Shown here one piece after another: positions 54,415 to 61,821 of a stretch of 64,000 nucleotides of DNA (within the stretch, counting starts at the first letter, position 1; every line of letters begins with the position of its first letter). The translations under genes and the position numbers were made by a program. The notes beneath the pieces are model-generated. The model was not told the origin of the DNA, made no database searches, and saw only the letters and a list, made by a program, of their open reading frames with translations. Source of the stretch: Colivivens sp964452915 (GTDB taxonomy: Bacteria > Bacteroidota > Bacteroidia > Bacteroidales > Bacteroidaceae); assembly GCA_964452915.1 (NCBI GenBank), contig CAYVNW010000006.1, positions 1 to 64,000 of the forward strand. The letters run 5' to 3'.

Positions 54415-56826
54415 TTATCTTACCATTATCTTTTTACCATTTAGTATATATATACCACGTACAGGGTTCATCGTTTTGCGTCCGGTCAAATCATAATATT
54501 CATGACCATTTATATTGTCACTGGTTATTGACTCTATATCTGTTGGGGTTTCACCGTCATCGCTCAAGAAGACCTTATTTATATATATAGATGAATTCCC
54601 ATCGCTGGTCATTCCGACCATATAAATATGCGTTGGATCTATCGGTGTGCCATTATCATCTGTCATGTTGCGCAAATCGATAACGGCAGACTTTGACACA
54701 CCGAGTTTGTATGTGTAGCAAGGGTTTAGATAGTCGTCAGTGTCAAATATTTTTATTACCGGATTGCAATATGCGCCACGTGCAAGACTCACTACAAGGT
54801 ATTTAGATTTTGACATATCATACCCCTTACTGTAGCGCCATCCTCCAAATCCATAGTTACCGCTTGTGAAAATTCCTATCTTTGTAGTTTCCTTATAAGC
54901 TCCTTGCAGATACATGGATGGATTGAATGCATCAGTGCTCATTGAGAACGGATCAGACGATGAGTTAAAGTCGATAACTGCCTTGGTATCCAACAACTGA
55001 TACATTGTCTCTGCATAGCGTTTCCCTATCATCCGGTAACCTTCAGCGGTAAAGTGCAGTCCGTCGGCTGCTCCCGGACAGTCTGCAGATGATATGATGT
55101 GAGCGTTGGGAATTGTATTCTGTATTGCAGCGATCACCTTATTGTGCCCCCAGCACACACCTCCCATGTTTTGTTGCAGCAATTCTCCAACAAGCAAAGG
55201 AGTCTCCTCTTCATTCAGCCCCAGGTCGTTCAGAAGTCTTATGTACACACGCTTCACTCTAAGCGGCCAATCCTTCTGTCCATTGTCTGTACATCCTTGG
55301 TGAAGCAACATACCCTTGATTACTCCTACCTTCTGTGCTTCTTTGGCACATTCCACAAGTCTAGCATACGGGTCATTATCATATTGTGCACAATAATTTT
55401 TAAACCAATCAGCTGCACCACTTATTTGCGAAGCGACTAGGTCTTGATCAAATAATTTTATACTGGCACCACCTACTGCTACATTAATGATTCCTATTTT
55501 AATACTGTCAGGCAACAAATTAACCATTGTCCTTCCGAAATAGTCAGCAGGAGTCAATCCTGTATTCTCACGACATAAAGGAGGGTATGCAATATACCAT
55601 TTTCCCTTTTCGCGATTCATACTTTTCATGTCAGCAGCCGCCATCATCACAAATCGAGGATCAACATAGTTTCTGTCTTGTGCTTCAATGGCTGCGTTTC
55701 CTTCCATGTTTGATTGCCCAAAGCAAAGGTAAATATGAAAATTCGGATCGAATTCCGTAGGCTGTTCCATTTGCCCGCCATCAATAACTCTCACGATCGA
55801 CTCCGACATTCTATTAAATGTTGTGATTGCTGTGGTCAGTTTCTTTGTACCCGATGCAATAACCGCTTCATCTGATGTGTCGATTGAATCCGGATTGTAA
55901 GTGACCAGCAAGTTATTCAAAAGAGCATATACATTTTTGTTGGTCATATCTGGCGTATCTTTCCATAAAGAGACGAGGTTGTCTGCCTGTGCATACAAAT
56001 CTTGGAACTCTTCTAATGCACTTTTCAGTGAGAATCGCTTGCAGAAATTCCATATTTCATTTCTATTGTAATATGAAGGCCAATGCCCGCCACTTTTGTA
56101 TGAATATAGTTCAACTATATTACCGGTATTGGTGTTCGTCCATACTTCTTTATCACCAGTATAACCGTCAGTCTTGTAATCTTCTAATTTTATGTATGTA
56201 GTAGATTCATTTTTCTTTGCTATGTTCTGCACGTAATCATGAATTCCATAATTGCTATATCCAAAAACAGTATCTTCGTACGAATGTATGTGTATCAAAT
56301 TGACTTTACGAGTAAGTGATTCCCATGGTTTTTCACTGAACTGTATTCCACTTGTAGGGGCAAAGCAGGCTATTTTGTCTGCCACTTTCGCTATGCTGTG
56401 ATAAATAAGCATGCTTCCCATAGAAAATCCAGACCAATACACTCTGCTGGTATTAATTTGATAACGAGTATGCATTTCGCCGATGGTTTGAAGTACAAAC
56501 TCTGTGTCACTCGTACCATTTATGTCCCATGTAGTTCCGACTGACCGCAGATATGCAACCACGAATTTCGCCGTATCAACCAGCTCAAATAATTTATCAT
56601 TTTCATACTGGTATTCCGGATTTTGATTCATACCATGCGTAACAATCATAAGAGGCATATTCACTTGTTTGGCATTTGGAGTGAACACCACCATATTCCG
56701 TGATACACCATTAACAGTTATATCAATACTTTCTTTCTTATATGCGTTGATTCCAACACAAATGCACATTATTACATATGCACACAGCAACCTTTTAGAT
56801 GCTTTCAAAAATTTCAGTGATCTCAT
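54415..56826 (-). CDS. Secreted double esterase: CE1-like plus CE6-like with shared C-terminal module
   Basis: The 803-residue protein has a signal peptide-like N-terminus and a CE1/PHB-depolymerase-like domain (about 30-270) with Ser135 (SGFSMGS), Asp185 (YEDTVF) and His248 (GGHWP). A helical linker follows, then a CE6/sialate-O-acetylesterase-type SGNH domain (about 360-612) with Ser372 (GQSNMEG), Gly and Asn blocks, and Asp588-His591 (DGLHF). Residues about 628-760 form a module also found in the GH5-GH43 protein. The tail is YYDLTGRK...RGIYILNGKKIMVR. Two esterases in one chain would remove acetyl and possibly feruloyl groups from xylan next to GH3 and GH43. Confidence 0.9.
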   Translation of the reverse strand: MRSLKFLKASKRLLCAYVIMCICVGINAYKKESIDITVNGVSRNMVVFTPNAKQVNMPLMIVTHGMNQNPEYQYENDKLFELVDTAKFVVAYLRSVGTTWDINGTSDTEFVLQTIGEMHTRYQINTSRVYWSGFSMGSMLIYHSIAKVADKIACFAPTSGIQFSEKPWESLTRKVNLIHIHSYEDTVFGYSNYGIHDYVQNIAKKNESTTYIKLEDYKTDGYTGDKEVWTNTNTGNIVELYSYKSGGHWPSYYNRNEIWNFCKRFSLKSALEEFQDLYAQADNLVSLWKDTPDMTNKNVYALLNNLLVTYNPDSIDTSDEAVIASGTKKLTTAITTFNRMSESIVRVIDGGQMEQPTEFDPNFHIYLCFGQSNMEGNAAIEAQDRNYVDPRFVMMAAADMKSMNREKGKWYIAYPPLCRENTGLTPADYFGRTMVNLLPDSIKIGIINVAVGGASIKLFDQDLVASQISGAADWFKNYCAQYDNDPYARLVECAKEAQKVGVIKGMLLHQGCTDNGQKDWPLRVKRVYIRLLNDLGLNEEETPLLVGELLQQNMGGVCWGHNKVIAAIQNTIPNAHIISSADCPGAADGLHFTAEGYRMIGKRYAETMYQLLDTKAVIDFNSSSDPFSMSTDAFNPSMYLQGAYKETTKIGIFTSGNYGFGGWRYSKGYDMSKSKYLVVSLARGAYCNPVIKIFDTDDYLNPCYTYKLGVSKSAVIDLRNMTDDNGTPIDPTHIYMVGMTSDGNSSIYINKVFLSDDGETPTDIESITSDNINGHEYYDLTGRKTMNPVRGIYILNGKKIMVR

Positions 56827-56856
56827 ATCTGATAATTAGTTATTGTTCGACACATG

Positions 56857-56864
56857 CAAAGTTA
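56857..56864 (-). promoter_or_regulatory. -7 promoter element for the esterase-GH3-GH43 operon
   Basis: On the minus strand TAACTTTG, 30 bp before the start at 56826. No consensus -33 element is seen, so the promoter may need an activator. Confidence 0.55.
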
Positions 56865-56927
56865 CTTCATTCAGTATATCATAATTATCATCAATGAAAC
56901 ACAAACTTGCAAAAGCGTTACACTCTC

Positions 56928-56947
56928 CATAGGCCCTCTGGCCTATG
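56928..56947 (-). terminator. Possible terminator of the DUF4353-like gene
   Basis: CATAGGCC-CTCT-GGCCTATG is a perfect 8-bp hairpin 55 bp after the stop of the DUF4353-like gene. A T run does not follow directly (GAGAGTGTAACGCTTTT on the minus strand), so this is a moderate call. Confidence 0.45.
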
Positions 56948-57001
56948 CAAAGTTTACGTGTTCAGAGATCGTATTCATACACACATATATAAGGGCCATT
57001 T

Positions 57002-58771
57002 TCAATTCACGACAATTTCATCAAAAGTAAATTTCTTAAGTTCCACGTCAGGTTCCTTTATCTTTACCACATATGTTTTTCCCATTTTAAACAGTGGAAG
57101 AGACAATATGCTACTGCTACTTTGCATAGTGAAAGGAATATCAAATGTAAAAAGCTCGGTACCTGCCTCGTCAGTGCATACCAAAGTCTTCCCTCTAGGA
57201 CAAGGAAGTCCGGAAAGTATGACTGTTGGCTGAGTATCGTCTTGCACTGTAGGTGAAGTTGCCTGTCCACCCATAGAGCCACCCATTCCGAACACAGTTC
57301 CACCGGTCAGGATCAAAGGAGAGAAGTCACAGTCGAAAGCCTCATCTGGCGGACCGCATTGTGAGCAAGCAATTATCTTGCCATCACTGATAGTTATGGC
57401 ACCAGTTTCACAGCTGTTTGAGTCTATGGCATCATTTCCTGTACTCCATGCAAATATGTCACCACCGGCAAACACGATTTTGCCATTTGAATTTATTGCA
57501 TCATCCTGTGCCTTTACAAAGACCTTACCACCGGAAAATGTTACGCCCTGTTTTCCTTCTAATCCTTCTGCTCCGGCCGTAGACGTCTCAATATGGACAT
57601 CTCCGCCGTTGATCATAATATGCCCCATAGCTTTAACAGCTTTGGCTGTTCCCTCTAAATTGCGTCTGCCGCCTGGTCCGCCGAATGCATTTTCCATATT
57701 CAAATTCTCATCGGCAAATAACAGGTTACGGATGGAGTCACTTATATCAATATTATTAGTACTGCTAAAACCACCAATACCAGGACCGCCCATAGGAGGG
57801 CCGCCAAATCCCATTGATTGCATTACGCTATCACGTTCATCGTCCGACATCATTTGAAAACGTTCCATCATCTTACGTCCTTCATCCATCATTGCCTGCA
57901 TGACAGAATCGTTAAATTCCCCCATGAAACCACCCATCATAGGAGGTGCGCCAAAACCACCGAAGCCACTTGCTTCACTGATGTAGTTGCCGGAAGTTAT
58001 GACAGTCACCTTGCCATTATTTATCACAAGGTCACCACCAGATTTTATACCTTTTCCACCATTACCGGTAAGTGTAAGCGTAATGGTGCCATTATTTATA
58101 GTCATCAAAGAATCCGACTTTAGTCCCTTCTTATCCACACTTGATAACTTTATATTAATGTCGCCACCATTAATTGTCAGTGAACTACCGGTATTTATCG
58201 CATTTCCGGTATCAGAAGTGATATTGATCTCGCCTGTAGATTTACCAACAAGGATATATTCCTTAGCAAACACAGCATTTTTTGAATTACAAGTTATATT
58301 CAGCGTTCCACCTCCAGAAAACTCCAAATGTCCTTTAGTATATATACAAGCTTTATGAAGTGTATCAAGTCCGTCCTCAAGGTCATTTTCTGTATTATCG
58401 GCAATAATAATCTTCATTCGTTTTCCACTTTTAAGATTCAATGTCGCACCATCTTTACTTTTCAGCGAGACACTATTAAGTACAATGGTAGTCTTGTACG
58501 TCCCATTATACTCGAAATTACCATTATCAGACATACCTTCAAGAACAAATTCTACCTCATTATTATCTGTCCGATTGTTTTTCACTTCAACCTTTGCACC
58601 TGTGGTATGAACATCTATACCTTTTACTTTTCCAATAACCTCAACGTTGTTACCAGCATACACGATTTTTACAATATCCTTTTTATTAGAAGCATCAGCT
58701 GCTATAGCATCCATAGCCAACCCTGCCAACAAACCTATTAACAGGAATGCAAAATGAAAATGTTTCTTCAT
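57002..58771 (-). CDS. DUF4353-like beta-helical protein with a Gly/Met-rich insertion
   Basis: The 589-residue protein has a signal peptide (about 1-25). Repeated strands with NGG and SGG turns (SSLTINGGDINIKL, SLMTINNGTITLTL, GDLVINNGKVTVI, HIMINGGDVHIETS, QGVTFSGGKVFVKA) suggest a right-handed beta-helix like DUF4353 carbohydrate-binding-domain proteins. Residues about 265-372 interrupt the helix with glycine-rich pieces (GFGGFGAPPMMGG; GFGGPPMGGPGIGGF) around a methionine- and acid-rich helix containing DSVMQAM and DSVMQSM. It lies at the head of the carbohydrate cluster but has its own promoter and probably terminator. Function is unknown; glycan binding is possible. Confidence 0.8.
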   Translation of the reverse strand: MKKHFHFAFLLIGLLAGLAMDAIAADASNKKDIVKIVYAGNNVEVIGKVKGIDVHTTGAKVEVKNNRTDNNEVEFVLEGMSDNGNFEYNGTYKTTIVLNSVSLKSKDGATLNLKSGKRMKIIIADNTENDLEDGLDTLHKACIYTKGHLEFSGGGTLNITCNSKNAVFAKEYILVGKSTGEINITSDTGNAINTGSSLTINGGDINIKLSSVDKKGLKSDSLMTINNGTITLTLTGNGGKGIKSGGDLVINNGKVTVITSGNYISEASGFGGFGAPPMMGGFMGEFNDSVMQAMMDEGRKMMERFQMMSDDERDSVMQSMGFGGPPMGGPGIGGFSSTNNIDISDSIRNLLFADENLNMENAFGGPGGRRNLEGTAKAVKAMGHIMINGGDVHIETSTAGAEGLEGKQGVTFSGGKVFVKAQDDAINSNGKIVFAGGDIFAWSTGNDAIDSNSCETGAITISDGKIIACSQCGPPDEAFDCDFSPLILTGGTVFGMGGSMGGQATSPTVQDDTQPTVILSGLPCPRGKTLVCTDEAGTELFTFDIPFTMQSSSSILSLPLFKMGKTYVVKIKEPDVELKKFTFDEIVVN

Positions 58772-58803
58772 ATCCTTATTTCTAAGTTTTTCTTTATTAG
58801 ATG

Positions 58804-58835
58804 CAAATTTACGTCAAAAGTTTTAAAGGTGGCAA
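58804..58835 (-). promoter_or_regulatory. Promoter for the DUF4353-like gene
   Basis: On the minus strand TTG (58833-58835), 21 bp and TAAATTTG (58804-58811). Leader about 25 nt. Confidence 0.65.
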
Positions 58836-58854
58836 GTATCTCACATTAATTTCA

Positions 58855-58862
58855 TAACTTTG
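58855..58862 (+). promoter_or_regulatory. -7 promoter element for the epimerase-PAP2 operon
   Basis: TAACTTTG, 21 bp before the ATG at 58883. The -33 element is not clear. It is divergent from the DUF4353-like promoter. Confidence 0.6.
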
Positions 58863-58882
58863 CAACCTAATTAGGTAAACAG

Positions 58883-59842
58883 ATGAAAAAAAAGAAGATT
58901 CTTATAACTGGGGCAAGCGGCTTCATCGGGAGTTTCCTTTGCGGTGAAGCATTGGAAAGGGGATTCGATACATGGGCATGTATGCGAAAAACATCAAGCA
59001 GACGTTGGCTGAAGTATGACGGTCTGCAATTCATTGAACTTGACCTCACCAATAAGGTTCATTTGAAACATCAACTAAGCTGTTGTAACCTACGCTTTGA
59101 TATAGTTATTCATTCGGCAGGAAAAACCAAATGCATAAATCAGGAAGAATTTGACTTGCATAACTACCAATGCACACGCAATTTTGTGGAAGTGATGCAG
59201 GAGTTAGGTATTTTACCTCACCAATTTATATATATGAGCAGTCTAAGTGCTATCTACGGATCCTTGTACGGTCAAAGTAAACTTAAGACGGAACAATGGC
59301 TTGAACAGACATTCAAACAATCAAACACCAACCTTGTTATATTCCGCCCTACTGGTGTATATGGACCGCGTGAGAAAGATTACTTCTTGATGGTTAAGTC
59401 AATTAAACGCCATATCGATTTTGCAGTAGGGTTTCGTCCACAAGTCCTTACGTTTGTGTATGTAAAGGACTTGGTGGGTGCTATTTTTGCGGCTATAGAT
59501 AAAGATATTACAAATGGCACGTTCTGTGTAACTGATGGAGGACAATACAGCAGCCGAGCATTCAGCGATTTAATACAGAAAGAACTTGGAGTCAGATTTG
59601 TCATTCATATCACAGCCCCATTATGGCTGTTGAAAATGGTATCGGTCATTGCGGAAGAATGTTCCAAACTAATTGGAAAGCCAAGCACATTAAACAGAGA
59701 CAAATATAAAATAATGGCTCAACGTGACTGGACATGTGACATCACTCCAATGGAAACGATATTGGACTATCACCCACAATGGCAATTGCCACGTGGAATA
59801 AAAGAAACAATCGTATGGTACAAAAAAGAAAACTGGATTTAA
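58883..59842 (+). CDS. NAD(P)-dependent epimerase/dehydratase (extended SDR)
   Basis: The 319-residue protein has the Rossmann motif GASGFIGS (10-17), the segment SSLSAIYGSLYGQSKLKTE with the YxxxK catalytic pair, and FRPTGVYGPREKDYF. This fits the extended short-chain dehydrogenase family. Substrates range from nucleotide sugars to lipids. The gene overlaps the next one (PAP2 family) by 28 bp, and a lipid-related role (for example reduction of a sphingoid ketone, as reported for a Bacteroides epimerase-like protein) is a possibility raised by this pairing only. Confidence 0.88.
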   Translation: MKKKKILITGASGFIGSFLCGEALERGFDTWACMRKTSSRRWLKYDGLQFIELDLTNKVHLKHQLSCCNLRFDIVIHSAGKTKCINQEEFDLHNYQCTRNFVEVMQELGILPHQFIYMSSLSAIYGSLYGQSKLKTEQWLEQTFKQSNTNLVIFRPTGVYGPREKDYFLMVKSIKRHIDFAVGFRPQVLTFVYVKDLVGAIFAAIDKDITNGTFCVTDGGQYSSRAFSDLIQKELGVRFVIHITAPLWLLKMVSVIAEECSKLIGKPSTLNRDKYKIMAQRDWTCDITPMETILDYHPQWQLPRGIKETIVWYKKENWI

Positions 59843-60765
59843 TAAGCGCAGAATTGGTCACACTCGTTTATATAGCAATTACAAGTGTGATGATAGTCGT
59901 GTTTTGGCCTGAATTGTCAAATCCTCTGAAGATGGTCGGATTGAGAGTTATTGCCATTTCAATAATGGTTATTACGCATCTCACTTACAAAGTGCTCAGT
60001 CCCAAACTCGCATTGGCCTGGAGATCGTTGTCTCTCTGTATGCTCCTTATATGGTGGTATCCTGAAATCTACGACTTCTGCAGTCTTTTTCCATATCTCG
60101 ATCATGTATTCGCTCACGCAGACCAAGTTCTGTTCGGTTGTCAACCTTCACTTGAGTTCGACAAATACTTGTCGTCTACCTTTTGGAGTGAGATGTTCAA
60201 CATGGGGTATTACTCGTACTATTACATGATGTTCGCAGTCCTGCTTTTCTACCTAATATTCCGTGTAAACGAATATGACAAAGCATCATTTATTTTCCTC
60301 GCCTCATTCTTCTTGTTTTATTTTATCTATGAGTTCTTGCCAGTTGCGGGTCCTCAATACTATTTCCGTGCGTTACAAGATATATATGGCGAAGGAGGAT
60401 GGGGAAACAATTTTCCAGCAGTAGGTGACTACTTCAAGACTCACACCGATATGCTAACGCCGGAAGTGAAGGGGATATTCAGCAAATTGGTTATATCAGC
60501 ACAAGAAATTGGAGAGCGTCCCGAGGCAGCATATCCAAGCAGTCACGTTGGCATGAGCACAATATGTATGTTACTTGCATGGCGAACAGGTAATAAATGG
60601 TTGTTTTGGATATTAGTGCCTTTCTACTTCTTACTTTGTATAGCAACTGTCTACATAAAAGCACATTACTTGGTAGACTCAATATCTGGGTTGTTCTTCG
60701 CTGTATTCTTCTTTTACCTAACCAATATTATATATGACCATTTTGTAAGTAAGATTATTCAATGA
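59815..60765 (+). CDS. PAP2 family phosphatase, AUR1/IPC-synthase-like
   Basis: The 316-residue protein has at least six hydrophobic segments. The PAP2 motifs are YPSSHVGMS (C2) and AHYLVDSISG (C3, catalytic His and Asp). The first motif K-x6-RP is not clear, as in the AUR1-like branch. Such proteins dephosphorylate lipid phosphates or transfer phosphoinositol to ceramide at the membrane. The ATG at 59815 (MVQKRKLDLISAELV) is preferred; the ATG at 59779 would add 12 residues that look like out-of-frame epimerase sequence. It overlaps the epimerase gene, so the two are coupled. Confidence 0.85.
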   Translation: MVQKRKLDLISAELVTLVYIAITSVMIVVFWPELSNPLKMVGLRVIAISIMVITHLTYKVLSPKLALAWRSLSLCMLLIWWYPEIYDFCSLFPYLDHVFAHADQVLFGCQPSLEFDKYLSSTFWSEMFNMGYYSYYYMMFAVLLFYLIFRVNEYDKASFIFLASFFLFYFIYEFLPVAGPQYYFRALQDIYGEGGWGNNFPAVGDYFKTHTDMLTPEVKGIFSKLVISAQEIGERPEAAYPSSHVGMSTICMLLAWRTGNKWLFWILVPFYFLLCIATVYIKAHYLVDSISGLFFAVFFFYLTNIIYDHFVSKIIQ

Positions 60766-60831
60766 TGTTCATTTGGTCTGTTTCTTTGTCTGAAGACTCC
60801 ACTATACCAAGGTTATGTCAGCAAATATTAG

Positions 60832-60839
60832 TAATTTTG
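60832..60839 (+). promoter_or_regulatory. -7 element directly before pdxB (leaderless candidate)
   Basis: TAATTTTG ends 4 bp before the pdxB ATG at 60844. If active, transcription would begin inside or at the start codon. A -33 element is not seen, so chance is possible. Confidence 0.4.
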
Positions 60840-60843
60840 CAAT

Positions 60844-61821
60844 ATGAAAGCAGTATTGGACAATAAGATTCCTTATATAAAGGGGCAAATAGAACGTTTG
60901 GTAGACGACACAGTTTATTTACCAGGTTCTATGATTGATAATAATAGCATCAAAGATGCCGACATACTCATTATAAGAACCCGGACACAATGTGACAGAA
61001 GCCTCCTTGAAGGTACAAAAGTGAAATTGATAGTCACGGCAACTATCGGTTTCGACCATATTGACACAACTTACTGCAAACAATCAGGAATTCAATGGGC
61101 GAATTGCCCTGGTTGCAATGCTAACTCGGTATGTATTTATGTTCATAATGCACTGATAGCAACCGGCAAATTAAGACCGTCACTGACAATTGGCATAATA
61201 GGTGTCGGACATGTGGGGTCACTTATTTTGCACGATGCCGAACATCATGGAATGAACGTACTATTATCTGACCCGCCACGTGAAGACACCGGTGATTTAA
61301 TTAAAGGGCACTCTTTCACTACTCTTCAAGCGATACAAGAGAAAGCCGATATCATCACATTCCATACCCCACTTACAACGAGCGGGAAATATCCGACATA
61401 CCATTTGGCAGATTACCAGTTTTTCCACCAGTTAAAACGGCATCCGTTAATTATCAATGCTTCACGTGGAGGCGTGGTCGACAATGAGGCACTATATGAA
61501 GCCTTGACAGATGGAATTGTCTCGGATGCAGTGATTGACACCTGGGAACACGAGCCTCACATTAACACCAAACTCCTTCAACGCGTAGCTATTGGCACGC
61601 CACACGTTGCAGGCTATTCCGCCGATGGAAAAGCTAATGCAACACGAATGACACTGGAGGTTATAGCCAATTATCTTGCCATCCCTTTTACCGCTGACAT
61701 ACAAATTCCACAAGGAGAAAAAATGTCTGTGGAAACGCTCATGAAAGATTCCACAAATTTGAAAAAATCACCTGAACTATTTGAAGATTTCAGAAGTAAT
61801 TATCCAATACGAAGAGAATGA
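60844..61821 (+). CDS. pdxB: Erythronate-4-phosphate dehydrogenase PdxB
   Basis: PdxB oxidises 4-phosphoerythronate in the DXP-independent branch of vitamin B6 synthesis, using NAD. The 325-residue protein has the D-2-hydroxyacid dehydrogenase fold. Markers are VDDTVYLPG, ATIGFDHIDTTYC with WANCPGCNANSV (PdxB signature), the nucleotide-binding GIIGVGHVGSLI, the arginine in NASRGGVVDNEAL and the catalytic His in IGTPHVAGYS. The end (FRSNYPIRRE) is typical of Bacteroidetes PdxB. It is shorter than E. coli PdxB (about 378), with a reduced C-terminal domain. It overlaps the DUF3943 gene by 4 bp (ATGA). Confidence 0.94.
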   Translation: MKAVLDNKIPYIKGQIERLVDDTVYLPGSMIDNNSIKDADILIIRTRTQCDRSLLEGTKVKLIVTATIGFDHIDTTYCKQSGIQWANCPGCNANSVCIYVHNALIATGKLRPSLTIGIIGVGHVGSLILHDAEHHGMNVLLSDPPREDTGDLIKGHSFTTLQAIQEKADIITFHTPLTTSGKYPTYHLADYQFFHQLKRHPLIINASRGGVVDNEALYEALTDGIVSDAVIDTWEHEPHINTKLLQRVAIGTPHVAGYSADGKANATRMTLEVIANYLAIPFTADIQIPQGEKMSVETLMKDSTNLKKSPELFEDFRSNYPIRRE

